Assembly (NCBI GenBank): GCA_020444045.1
Contig: JAHLLS010000009.1
Location: 62,001-126,000 of the forward strand
DNA length: 64,000 nucleotides
Source: Deltaproteobacteria bacterium
GTDB lineage: Bacteria; Desulfobacterota; Desulfobacteria; Desulfobacterales; UBA5852
Reading direction: 5' to 3'
Part shown: positions 18,465-27,631 of the stretch, piece by piece
Position numbering within the stretch: position 1 is the first letter of the stretch
Layout: each line of letters opens with the position of its first letter
Notes under the pieces: model-generated
Told to the model about the DNA's origin: nothing
Databases searched by the model: none
Seen by the model: the letters and a program-made list of their open reading frames with translations, nothing else
Translations under genes and position numbers: made by a program

Positions 18465-20354
18465 TTATACTTGCAGTTCCTCTTTCAAGGTATCGAAACG
18501 GCAGCTCAACGTCAGCATCTCCCCGTCGTAAAAGGAATCGATCTTGTAAGGCAGGGTCTTGAACAAACGGATCATGCCCTTGTTCTGGGGCGAGGTGAAA
18601 GCCATCAACCCGGCTATTCCGTTTTCACGCGCCGCAACGGCCAGCTTGTGGATAAACAGTTTGCCCAGCCCCTTGCCCTGATAGGCTTTGATAACCGAAA
18701 AAGCCACTTCAGCCATGTTCTTGGATTCATCCAACAGGTATTCGCCCACGGCGATGACTTTGCCGAACCCGAACTCACCCACCAGGGCCACCAGGGTCAG
18801 ATCTTTAATGTAATCGATCTGGGAGACCCCCTCCACCTCTTCCCGCATGAAACTGTTTTTCTCGTGGAAAAAGCGCGAGACCACGTCTTCTTTATCCAGA
18901 TTGTAGTAATGCTCCTGGATGCGGCGCTCGTCCACCGGTTTGGCGGGTCGGATGGTAACCTCCTCGCCATGGATATCCATGACCTCCTCCAACTTGACCG
19001 GATAAATACCATGCAGGGAATCGTGCAGGGTCCGCTCCACACTCAGCAGCCCCATCTCTTTGGCCTGGTGAAACAATTCGTCCCGAAAATCCGGATGGGC
19101 GATGCTGATCATGGCCATGGCCCGCTCCTGCAGGCTTTTACCAAACAGGTTGACCGCCCCGTATTCGGTCACGACATACTGGACATCGCCCCGCGGCACC
19201 ACCACCGCCGTATCGACCAACTTGGGCACGATCCGGCTTTTCTTGCCGCTGACATCGGTGGAGGTGAGCATTAGGATGGCTTTACCTTCTTCGGAAGCCG
19301 CCGCCCCCCGGATAAAATCGAGCATGCCCGTCACTCCCGAAAAATGGTTGTAGGGCAACGCATCCGCCGCCACCTGGCCGGTCAAATCCATGGCCATGGC
19401 AACGTTCAAGGAAACCATGCGGCGATGCTGGGATATGATGCCGGGATCGTTCACGTAATCAGATGGATAAAACTCGATGCCGGGGTTATCGTCCAGAAAG
19501 TCATACAGCTCGGAGGAACCGATGGCGCTGCTGGCCACGACCTTGCCCTCGTTCAGCCCTTTATAGCGGTTGGTTACCACCCCCTGGGAAACCAGGTGCA
19601 TGATGCGGTCGGTCACAAACTGGGTATGGATGCCGAGATCATTTTTATCGGACAATCCAGCGTAGGTCGCCTGACTGGTCGTTCCCAGGCTAATCTGCAG
19701 GGTCGAGCCGTCATCGATCAGCCGTGCGATTAAGCGCCCGATCGCGTTGGCCGATTCCATCTCCGGCGGTTCGCCGATCGTCAGCAACCCTTCTTCGTAC
19801 TCGACAATGACATCGACATCGTTGACATGGATAAAACTGCGGCCCAGCACCCGCGGCATGCGGGGATTCACCTGCACGATCACCATGTCCGCCGAATAAG
19901 CGGCGGCCTGGGTGATGTCCACCGATACCCCCAGACTCATCCACCCGAAATCATCGGGCGGCGAGGCCTGGATCAAAGCGACGTGAATCGGCAGGCGACG
20001 GCTTTTGAAAAGACGGGGCACCTGGGATAGGTTGATAGGCGTGATAAACCGTAAATTGCGCGCGATGGCCTTGGAACGTGCCGAGCCCAGGTAAAAAGAA
20101 CGGATGTTGATGCTCTGATCACGGGTTTTGTCGGCAATCATGGTCAAGGGAGTCGTTTCAAACGATAGCAGCCGGACCACCTCGATGCCGGACAGGGTGC
20201 GTGCCCTTTCCGACAAGGCCCGCACGAGCGCCTGGGGCTCGCCGCAGGCGGAAGCAATAAAAACACGCTGCCCCGGTCGAATGAGTTTAACCGCTTGGGT
20301 GATCGATTGTCGTTTTTCGAGGTAATTGTCCGCCCAGTAACCGGTGGACGCCAT
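18465..20354 (-). CDS. Acetyl-CoA hydrolase/CoA-transferase-like domain fused to GNAT acetyltransferase
   Basis: A 629-residue fusion. Residues 1 to about 455 resemble class I CoA-transferases of the 4-hydroxybutyrate/acetate group (VTEYGAVNLFGKSLQERA near residue 400). About 465-629 is a GNAT domain with the acetyl-CoA loop AYQGKGLGKLF. The catalytic Glu of the CoA-transferase family (Glu238 of Clostridium 4-hydroxybutyrate CoA-transferase, in GIHSEM) is replaced by Gln245 (GIHTQF, codon CAG at 19622-19620). The GIGAIP loop is also changed, to LGTTSQ. The first domain may bind CoA esters without normal transferase chemistry. ATG 20354 follows GGAGG. It is 75 bases upstream of the activator gene, suggesting a link to acetyl-CoA status. 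Confidence 0.85.
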   Translation of the reverse strand: MASTGYWADNYLEKRQSITQAVKLIRPGQRVFIASACGEPQALVRALSERARTLSGIEVVRLLSFETTPLTMIADKTRDQSINIRSFYLGSARSKAIARNLRFITPINLSQVPRLFKSRRLPIHVALIQASPPDDFGWMSLGVSVDITQAAAYSADMVIVQVNPRMPRVLGRSFIHVNDVDVIVEYEEGLLTIGEPPEMESANAIGRLIARLIDDGSTLQISLGTTSQATYAGLSDKNDLGIHTQFVTDRIMHLVSQGVVTNRYKGLNEGKVVASSAIGSSELYDFLDDNPGIEFYPSDYVNDPGIISQHRRMVSLNVAMAMDLTGQVAADALPYNHFSGVTGMLDFIRGAAASEEGKAILMLTSTDVSGKKSRIVPKLVDTAVVVPRGDVQYVVTEYGAVNLFGKSLQERAMAMISIAHPDFRDELFHQAKEMGLLSVERTLHDSLHGIYPVKLEEVMDIHGEEVTIRPAKPVDERRIQEHYYNLDKEDVVSRFFHEKNSFMREEVEGVSQIDYIKDLTLVALVGEFGFGKVIAVGEYLLDESKNMAEVAFSVIKAYQGKGLGKLFIHKLAVAARENGIAGLMAFTSPQNKGMIRLFKTLPYKIDSFYDGEMLTLSCRFDTLKEELQV

Positions 20355-20824
20355 GTGTGCCTCCTATTCCGAAATGGCCGTCGGTGTCCCCCCGCCGGCA
20401 AACCGTTGGTGCACGATCCAGACGTCGCCACGAGGGTCGCTGCCACTCGACGCCTAAAATCCTAAGGTAAGGAAAAGCAATGGGGAAGTGCTCTGTCAGA
20501 AGGAAATCAATCTATCGTATCCCGGGTGAATTTTCAAGGCCTCTCCACGCCTTACGGCAATCATTTCGCTGCCGGCCTTCTGCCCTCCGGCATCGACGGT
20601 GTGATGAGGGAATTCATAGCAGGTTGATAAATGGATTGAATATCTCTATCCATATCGCTATGTAAAACCGCTGCAACCAGGGCTTGTAAATTCCGGGGCA
20701 TGGGGCCTACTGGCACGGTACCGCCATGCCGCTCAAAGGGGTGTTTCGCGCCGCCCCATTTGTTTTTTACCCAACGGCATGTCATGTAGGGACGCTGGCC
20801 ACACCATAAGGGATCATCCACGCT
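20355..20824. other. Divergent intergenic region
   Basis: A 470-base region between the minus-strand CoA-transferase/GNAT gene and the plus-strand nuclease gene. It should hold both promoters, but no convincing -35/-10 pair was found. Short open frames here lack ribosome binding sites and protein-like composition. AT-rich stretches lie around 20630-20670. Confidence 0.4.
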
Positions 20825-22090
20825 ATGTTCAAGTTCATCCACACCGCCGACATCCACCTGGACAGCCCGCTGCATCGTTTGGAAAGCTACGAGGGGGCGC
20901 CCGTGGCCGAAATTCGCCAGGCCTCCCGACGGGCGTTCGAAAATCTCATCGATCTGGCGGTGACGGAGTCCGTCGACGTTGTCCTGATTGCGGGCGATCT
21001 GTTTGACGGCGACTGGAAAGACTACCATACCGGTCTTTATTTTATCACCCAGATCCACCGCCTCAAAGCGGCCGGCATTGCCGTCTTTGTCGTATCCGGC
21101 AACCACGATGCCGCCGGCCGGATGACCCGTAGTCTGCCCTACCCGGACAATGTGCATGTCTTTTCAACCCGGTCCCCCGAAACACGCAAACTGGACGCGC
21201 TGAAAATCGCCCTACACGGGCAGAGCTTCGCGACAGCCACGGTAAGGGACAACCTGGCCCTCGGCTACCCGGAACCCGTAGCCGGCTATTTCAACATCGG
21301 CCTGCTGCATACCAGCCTGACTGGCCGTGATGGTCATGAAACCTACGCCCCCTGCACCCTGGCCGATCTCCAATCCCGGGGATATGACTACTGGGCCTTG
21401 GGGCATGTGCACCAGTTTGAAATCGCGGCCGCCGACCCGCCGGTGGTCTTCCCCGGTTGTCTTCAGGGGCGGCATGCCCGGGAAACCGGTCCCAAGGGCG
21501 CCCTCCTGGTCACGGTGGCGGAAGGATCTCCGCCGGAAATCATCCACCACCCCCTCGATGTCATCCGCTGGATCCAGCTGGCGGTCAATCTGGAGGGGGC
21601 GCCAACGGAGCAGGCCTGCCTGAACCGGTTCGTTGACGCCTTGGAAGAACAGACCCGCCGGAACGCCTCTGTACCGCTCATCGTCCGCGTTTCCCTTGCC
21701 GGGAAAACCACGGCCCACGAGCAGATGGCCGGGGACCTTGAATATGTGAAAGAGGCCTTCCGGTCCACCGCCATCGCCCACTTCGGCGACCGGGTTTGGA
21801 TTGACAAATTGACGGTCACCACACAGCCGCCCACGAGGGATGGACAGGCACCGATCGATCCTGGCCCCCTGCGGGAACTGGAACGTCTGGTGGCCGAGAT
21901 CCAGGCCGACGATGACCTTCTGCAGCTATTGGGTGAAGAACTGACCGATCTCTTCCGCAAACTGCCCGCGGAATACCGCCAGGGACCTGGAGCGATCGAT
22001 CCGGCCGACCCCGCCCACCTGCAGCACATCGTGAAACAGGCTTACGCCATGCTCACCAGGGGGCTGAAAAGGGAGACTGACGCGGCATGA
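20825..22090 (+). CDS. SbcD/YhaO-type DNA repair exonuclease (metallophosphoesterase)
   Basis: Nuclease subunit of a Mre11/SbcD-like pair, probably acting on DNA ends or hairpins. All calcineurin-type metal motifs are present in order: DIHLDS near residue 10, GDLFDG near 58, GNHD near 92, LLHTS near 158 and GHVHQ near 196. The 421-residue length and the C-terminal cap match YhaO-type proteins rather than E. coli SbcD. AAGGGA lies 11 bases before the ATG. The stop overlaps the start of the next gene by 4 bases (ATGA), so the two proteins are translated together and probably form a complex. Confidence 0.88.
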   Translation: MFKFIHTADIHLDSPLHRLESYEGAPVAEIRQASRRAFENLIDLAVTESVDVVLIAGDLFDGDWKDYHTGLYFITQIHRLKAAGIAVFVVSGNHDAAGRMTRSLPYPDNVHVFSTRSPETRKLDALKIALHGQSFATATVRDNLALGYPEPVAGYFNIGLLHTSLTGRDGHETYAPCTLADLQSRGYDYWALGHVHQFEIAAADPPVVFPGCLQGRHARETGPKGALLVTVAEGSPPEIIHHPLDVIRWIQLAVNLEGAPTEQACLNRFVDALEEQTRRNASVPLIVRVSLAGKTTAHEQMAGDLEYVKEAFRSTAIAHFGDRVWIDKLTVTTQPPTRDGQAPIDPGPLRELERLVAEIQADDDLLQLLGEELTDLFRKLPAEYRQGPGAIDPADPAHLQHIVKQAYAMLTRGLKRETDAA

Positions 22091-25000
22091 AAATCAAGTC
22101 CCTGCAGCTTATCGCCTTCGGTCCGTTTACCGGCCGAACGCTGGATTTCTCCGATGACCCGGGCGCTTTTCACTTGGTCTACGGCCCCAATGAGGCCGGC
22201 AAAAGCACCGCCCTGCGAGCCCTGCGTGGCATGCTTTTCGGGATTCCGGTCCGCACGTCCGACAGTTTCCGGCATCCCCACCCCAAACTCCGGATCGGCG
22301 GCGAACTGATCCTAGGCAACGGTGAAAAAATCGCTTTTATCCGTCGCAAAGGTCAACGCAAGACCCTGCGCGGAGCGGACGACCGCTCCCTGCTGGATGA
22401 AGGCGTCCTATCGTCCTTTCTAGGGGGCGTCGATCAGGCGCTCTTCGAACAGATGTTCGCCATCGGCCATTCGGACCTGGTTCAGGGAGGCGAAGAAATC
22501 ATCGCCGGGGGAGGCAGCATCGGCCAGGCGCTGTTTACAGCGGGGGCCGGATTAATCGCACTCCAGCGCTTCCAGCAGCATCTGGATCATACCATGGAGG
22601 CCTTGTTCAAACCGAGCGGTTCCAACCCCCGCATCAACCGTATCCTGACGTCGCTGAAAAACACCCGTAAAGACCAGCGGGAGGCCCTGTTGCTCGGCAA
22701 GACATGGAAAACCCATTATCGGAACCTGCAAGATGCCACCACGCGCCAGGCCGCCAACCAGCAGCGGCTGACTGAATGTAAACAGGCCTATGGCACGCTG
22801 GAACGTATCCACGAGGCCCTGCCGTTGATCGCCCGCCGTAAGGAGATCGGTGAAACCTTGCGGGCTTTCGAAGACGTGCCGGATCTGCCGGACGATTTCA
22901 GTGAAAACCGCCGCCAGGTGGAAAACACCCTGGCCATCGCCACGAATGATGTGCAACGCGCCCGGGACAGCATGGCAACCATCCAGGCCAAAATAAACGC
23001 CCTTTCGGTGCCCGTGACGCTGCTTCGGCAGGCCCATGTAGTGGAAACCCTGCAGCACGACCTCGGCAGTTACAAAAAAGCCCGGCAAGATCGCCCGGTG
23101 CTGGAAGCCCGTATGCGTGCCCTGGACCAGCGGGCCACGGCCAAACTCTCCCGGGCGGGGATCACGGATCTATCGACAAATGCCCATCAACTCCGACTGA
23201 CACCGGCCGTCGTTGGCGAACTCCAGGAATTGGGCAAAACCCACGAGCGCCTGACGACCCGGCTGGATACGAGTAAGGAACGACGTCGTCAACTGGAAAC
23301 CGACATCACGACCTTGGAAGATCACCTGAAGCGCCTGCCCCCGCAACAAAGTGTGGCGGCCATCAAAGCGTTGCTTCAAACGATCCAGGATGAGGGCCCG
23401 CTTGAAAAACAGATCGCCGAAACCCGGGACGCTGCTCATCATCGTGAAAAAACGCTGTCAAACCAATTGAAACGCCAGACCCTGTGGACCGGTTCTTTGG
23501 AAAACCTCGGCGGACTGCCCTGGCCGTCCCGGGAGAGTGTCGATCGATTTGAACAGCAATTCGCGGCATCGACACGGCAGATGGACCGCCTGAAGGAAGA
23601 CAAGGCCCTGGTTGCCGAGAGGCTTTCCGCTATCGATACCGAACTGCAAACCATTGCGATCGGTCATGATGTCCCCACCGAAGAGAACCTCACGACGGCG
23701 CGCTCCCTGCGGGACACCGGATGGCACCTGATCCGTCGCCGGGTCGAAGGAAACGATCCGGCGGAAGCGGATGTGCAGCAGTTTACAGCACACTTTGCCA
23801 ATCACCACGCGCTGCCCGACGCCTTCGAGGCAAGCATGGAAAAGGCCGACCATGTATCCGACCGGCTCCGACGCGAGGCCGGACAGGTCAGCCGCAAGAG
23901 TATGCTGGCCGCTCAAAAGGCCCAGGCCGAAAAAGAGTACCGGGAAACCGCCGCGCGCATAGAAGCCGTCGGTGCCGAACAACGGATGTTGGCAGAGCAG
24001 TGGGAAAGGGTATGGGCGCCATCCGGCATTCAGCCGCTGACGCCCGCCGAAATGCGCGCCTGGTTGTCAGACATGACCGCCATCCGTGAGAAAGCGGCCG
24101 ATCTTGCGCTGGAAAAAGAAAAGATCGCCGCCCGGACGGCGGCCACCAAGACCCTGACGGCCCGTCTGGCGGCGGCCCTTGACCATGGCGGCGTACCGGT
24201 GCCCGAAGATCATACTCTGGCCAGTTTAATCGGTATCGCCCGACATCACGTGGAGTCCCAAGAAGCGCTTGGCGCTCAGATTGCGGGGATGGACAGCACA
24301 CTTCGGCAGCATCGCAAGGCATTGCAAAAGGTGACCAGCGACATCGACGACACTGAAAAAGAACTTGACCGGTGGAAGGTCGCCTGGGGTCGGCATGTCG
24401 GGAAAATCGGTCTCACCGCCGAGGCCAGCCCCACGGCCGCGATGGCCGTGATCGAGAATATCCGCGAAGCTCAGCGCCAGCGGGATGAAGCCGATATCCT
24501 CAAGAAGCGCATTCAGGGCATCGACCGCGATGCCGACGCCTTCACCGAACGTGTCGCCCAACTGATAAATCGTCTTGCCGAAAAAGACTTCGCAACCTCT
24601 CCCGAAGAAGCCAGTCTGCTTCTCAATGCCAAGCTTACGGAGGCCAGAGAGGCGCAATCACGCCATACCGAGTTGCAGCGCCAGCTGGATGCCGCCCATA
24701 TTGAGCACGCCGCCGCCCGGAAACGCCTGGAGGATGCCACCACACGGATGCAGTCCCTCTGCCGCGAAGCCCGCTGTACGACGCCCGCCATGCTGCCGGA
24801 AATCGAGAACCGTTCCCGCAAACGCCGGCTGCTGATGGAGGAAAGCAGTGCGCTCGAATCCCGCTTGCGCCACCTGAGTGCCGGCGCCACGGTCGACGCC
24901 TTCGTCACAGAAGCCGAAGCCATCGCGCCGGACAGCCTTGATCCGGAAATGGGGCGCCTGGCGGAGGATATCTCCGCGCTGGAGCGGGAACGATCGGAAC

Positions 25001-25629
25001 TGGATCAAACCATCGGTACCGAGAAAGCCGAGCTCAAGCGGATGGATGGTCGGGCCGAGGCGGCCGGGCATGCCGAGGATGCCGAACGCCTGCTGGCGGG
25101 CCTTGAATCGGACGTGGCCCAATACGCGCGCACCAAAATAGCGTCGGCCATGCTGACTCGGACTATCGAGCGTTACCGCGAAAAGCACCAAGGTCCGCTC
25201 ATCAAGCGGGCCAGTCAATTGTTTGCGCGAATGACGCGAAACGCCTTTCAGGGTATTCGCGCCGAATACGATGGCAAGGGCAACCCGATCCTGGTGGGCA
25301 TCCGGTCCGGCGGCGGCGAGGCCGTCACCGTGGAAGGCATGAGTGACGGCACCGCCGACCAGCTCTACCTCGCGCTGCGGCTGGCCAGCCTCGAACACTA
25401 CTTTAAAAACAGTGAACCGTTGCCCTTTGTCGTGGATGACATTCTGCTGCGTTTCGATGACGAACGGGCACTGGCCACGCTCGAGGTTCTGGTCGATCTG
25501 TCTCAAAAAACCCAGGTGATTTTCTTTACGCACCATCACCACCTGGTGGAATTGGCGCAAAGCACCATCGGTAACGATCGCATAACCAGCCATTTTCTGA
25601 GCGACCCATCCGCCGTAGCCCGAAATTGA
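22087..25629 (+). CDS. YhaN/SbcC-like AAA ATPase with long coiled coil
   Basis: ATPase partner of the upstream nuclease. The N-terminal half-domain has Walker A GPNEAGKST at about residues 33-41, in the YhaN-type context FHLVYGPNEAGKST. The central roughly 750 residues are rich in Glu, Arg, Ala and Leu heptads and should form an antiparallel coiled coil. The C-terminal half-domain has the signature region EGMSDGTADQLYLALRLA, then Walker B-like FVVDDILLRFDD and the switch His in FFTHHHHL. The 1180-residue length is normal for the class. Overlap with the nuclease gene and the matching domain pair support a DNA-repair complex. Confidence 0.87.
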   Translation: MKIKSLQLIAFGPFTGRTLDFSDDPGAFHLVYGPNEAGKSTALRALRGMLFGIPVRTSDSFRHPHPKLRIGGELILGNGEKIAFIRRKGQRKTLRGADDRSLLDEGVLSSFLGGVDQALFEQMFAIGHSDLVQGGEEIIAGGGSIGQALFTAGAGLIALQRFQQHLDHTMEALFKPSGSNPRINRILTSLKNTRKDQREALLLGKTWKTHYRNLQDATTRQAANQQRLTECKQAYGTLERIHEALPLIARRKEIGETLRAFEDVPDLPDDFSENRRQVENTLAIATNDVQRARDSMATIQAKINALSVPVTLLRQAHVVETLQHDLGSYKKARQDRPVLEARMRALDQRATAKLSRAGITDLSTNAHQLRLTPAVVGELQELGKTHERLTTRLDTSKERRRQLETDITTLEDHLKRLPPQQSVAAIKALLQTIQDEGPLEKQIAETRDAAHHREKTLSNQLKRQTLWTGSLENLGGLPWPSRESVDRFEQQFAASTRQMDRLKEDKALVAERLSAIDTELQTIAIGHDVPTEENLTTARSLRDTGWHLIRRRVEGNDPAEADVQQFTAHFANHHALPDAFEASMEKADHVSDRLRREAGQVSRKSMLAAQKAQAEKEYRETAARIEAVGAEQRMLAEQWERVWAPSGIQPLTPAEMRAWLSDMTAIREKAADLALEKEKIAARTAATKTLTARLAAALDHGGVPVPEDHTLASLIGIARHHVESQEALGAQIAGMDSTLRQHRKALQKVTSDIDDTEKELDRWKVAWGRHVGKIGLTAEASPTAAMAVIENIREAQRQRDEADILKKRIQGIDRDADAFTERVAQLINRLAEKDFATSPEEASLLLNAKLTEAREAQSRHTELQRQLDAAHIEHAAARKRLEDATTRMQSLCREARCTTPAMLPEIENRSRKRRLLMEESSALESRLRHLSAGATVDAFVTEAEAIAPDSLDPEMGRLAEDISALERERSELDQTIGTEKAELKRMDGRAEAAGHAEDAERLLAGLESDVAQYARTKIASAMLTRTIERYREKHQGPLIKRASQLFARMTRNAFQGIRAEYDGKGNPILVGIRSGGGEAVTVEGMSDGTADQLYLALRLASLEHYFKNSEPLPFVVDDILLRFDDERALATLEVLVDLSQKTQVIFFTHHHHLVELAQSTIGNDRITSHFLSDPSAVARN

Positions 25630-25696
25630 CAGGCCCCGAAAATGACATTATTCTCTTTCTTTTAATAAAGTGATCACACCATGAAGGAGGAGCCCC

Positions 25697-26677
25697 ATGA
25701 GTAATGCCATCATCATGCATCAGACCGGTGGACCGGAGGTCCTCCAATGGCAACCGTTTGACCCCGGTCCCCCGCAGGCCGGTGAAGCCATCGTGCGACA
25801 CGACGCCGTGGGTTTGAATTTCATCGATGTCTATCACCGCACCGGTCTCTACCCGATCGGTGATCTGCCCGCCATCCCGGGCATGGAAGGCGCCGGCCGG
25901 GTGGAAGCCGTCGGACCCGGCGTAACCGAGGTGGCTGAAGGCGATCGCGTGGCCTATGCCGGCCTGCCACCCGGGGCCTACGCCGAGCGTCGACGCATCC
26001 CTGCGCACCGTCTGGTCAAACTGCCCGATGCGATACCCGCCCCCCAAGCCGCGGCCATGATGCTGCAAGGCATGACGGCCCGCTATTTACTGAAAGGCTG
26101 CACCACCGTCCAGGCCGGCCATACCATTCTCCTTCACGCGGCGGCCGGTGGTGTCGGACTGATTGTCAGCCAATGGGCCAAACATTTAGGGGCAACCGTC
26201 ATCGGGACCGTGGGCACTGAAGCCAAGGCGGAACTGGCCAAGGCGCACGGCTGTGACCACACCATCCTCTACGGAAAAGAGAATTTTGTTGACTGCGTGC
26301 GGGAGCTCACCGGCGGCCGCGGTGTTGATGTGGTCTACGATTCCGTCGGTCAGGCAACCTTCCTGTCCTCGTTGGATTGTCTGCGCCCGATGGGAATGAT
26401 GGTCAGTTTCGGCCAGGCGTCCGGCCCCGTGGCGCCCTTCGATACGAGCCTGCTGGCGGCCAAGGGCTCGCTTTTCCTGACACGACCCAGCGTGATGGCC
26501 TATACGGCCGCAAGAAGTGATCTCCTGGCGCATGCCGAAGATCTTTTCGACGTCGTCCTGAAGGGCGCCGTCACAGTGGACATTCGGCAAACCTATCCGC
26601 TCGCTCAAGCCGCCGATGCCCATCGCGATCTTGAAGCCCGAAAAACCAAAGGCTCCAGTGTCTTTGTCGTTGACTGA
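25697..26677 (+). CDS. NAD(P)H:quinone oxidoreductase, zinc-free MDR family
   Basis: A 326-residue medium-chain dehydrogenase/reductase of the QorA/zeta-crystallin type. It has the N-terminal GroES-like domain (GLNFIDVYHRTGLYP) and the Rossmann motif HAAAGGVGL near residue 155. The zinc-binding Cys/His set of alcohol dehydrogenases is missing, as expected for quinone reductases. Family members reduce quinones or conjugated enones with NADPH; the substrate is not predictable. ATG 25697 follows AAGGAGG. It begins 67 bases after the ATPase gene and may be on the same transcript. Confidence 0.88.
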   Translation: MSNAIIMHQTGGPEVLQWQPFDPGPPQAGEAIVRHDAVGLNFIDVYHRTGLYPIGDLPAIPGMEGAGRVEAVGPGVTEVAEGDRVAYAGLPPGAYAERRRIPAHRLVKLPDAIPAPQAAAMMLQGMTARYLLKGCTTVQAGHTILLHAAAGGVGLIVSQWAKHLGATVIGTVGTEAKAELAKAHGCDHTILYGKENFVDCVRELTGGRGVDVVYDSVGQATFLSSLDCLRPMGMMVSFGQASGPVAPFDTSLLAAKGSLFLTRPSVMAYTAARSDLLAHAEDLFDVVLKGAVTVDIRQTYPLAQAADAHRDLEARKTKGSSVFVVD

Positions 26678-26707
26678 CCATTCCGCCTGCGGGTAATAAG
26701 GGACGCA

Positions 26708-27268
26708 TTGCGAATTGCATCCGTGGAGATATCTTCATTGACCGTATTCTATGCCCCCGATGAAGCCTTGCCTCAATTTCATGCCCTTTTTCAGCAGGGT
26801 GTGGGCGTTTCGATCCAGACCGGCACCAGCCTGGAAGACCTTTTGTGCTGCCAATGGCAGATTGGTCGGGACTATGTCATGGGCCGCATCAGCACCCTGT
26901 TTCTCGACAGCAAACCGGTGGATGACCTGCCGTCGGCTGTTGTGCACGATGGTGCGACCCTGGCCCTTTCGGGCGCCATGCCCGGTTTGATCGGCGCCAC
27001 CATGCGGCGCGGCGGCGTTCTGGCATCGTTTCGCACCGGCATCACCTATTGCGAACCCTCCGGATCCGATAAAGTAGGCCGCGGTCGGATCACCTTAAAG
27101 CTGTTCAATCTGCTCATCGATGAACTGGGGCCTCAATTTCTGGCCCGGGGGATATGGGTGTCCCGTTCACGTCTCGTTGAATTGTTTCCGGAAAACCCAG
27201 CCGTCATAAACGCCCCGGAAAGTGACATCGCGGTTTATATGAACGTCCCGCCCTCGCCGGCGGATTAG
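26708..27268 (+). CDS. Hypothetical protein
   Basis: A 186-residue soluble protein, no recognised family. It starts at TTG 26708, four bases after AAGGGA; a GTG at 26723 is an alternative. The middle part (QTGTSLEDLL, then VVHDGATLALSGAMPGLIG) alternates short strands and a glycine-rich turn, giving a faint beta-grasp look. The gene follows the quinone reductase by 30 bases and precedes the AOR leader. A role with AOR or its cofactor would be speculation. Confidence 0.6.
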   Translation: MRIASVEISSLTVFYAPDEALPQFHALFQQGVGVSIQTGTSLEDLLCCQWQIGRDYVMGRISTLFLDSKPVDDLPSAVVHDGATLALSGAMPGLIGATMRRGGVLASFRTGITYCEPSGSDKVGRGRITLKLFNLLIDELGPQFLARGIWVSRSRLVELFPENPAVINAPESDIAVYMNVPPSPAD

Positions 27269-27373
27269 TGCCCGGAACTATCGCCAACACCTGATCGCCT
27301 GATAAACGTTCCTTTTTCTTCCGCCACCCCCTTCGAACCGCATGCCGTCGCTGGCGTCATGGTCGAGATATGG

Positions 27374-27402
27374 TTGACACTGCATTTCAATTTTTATATT
27401 GT
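27374..27402 (+). promoter_or_regulatory. Sigma-70-type promoter for AOR
   Basis: TTGACA (27374-27379), 17-base spacer, TATTGT (27397-27402). Transcription would start near 27409 and leave a leader of about 220 bases before the AOR ATG. Confidence 0.6.
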
Positions 27403-27536
27403 GATTCCAAATAGATAGAACTTCAAAACGGCACTTATAGAGGTTATTTTTAGCGATATTATGACCGTTTTCATCCATCTTGGTTTTTTTTCATGCCTTA
27501 TTATTTCTCGAAGAAACCAAAGCCGACCAAAAATTA

Positions 27537-27560
27537 CACCACAGGCACATACCTGCGGTG
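27537..27560 (+). promoter_or_regulatory. Hairpin in the AOR leader
   Basis: CACC-A-CAGG (27537-27545) pairs with CCTG-C-GGTG (27552-27560) around a 6-base loop, with one A-C mismatch. It lies about 70 bases before the AOR start. It may be a leader RNA element. The conserved Moco/Tuco riboswitch core was not recognised. Confidence 0.35.
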
Positions 27561-27631
27561 GATTGCGATTCATCCCATAAACCGTACACGTTTTTAACCA
27601 TTCTTACATATGAACAAGGAGGCAGAACATT

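Noticed and set aside
20561..21157. 198-codon minus-strand frame over the start of the nuclease gene
   Set aside because: It overlaps conserved metallophosphoesterase motifs on the plus strand and has no start signal or family match.
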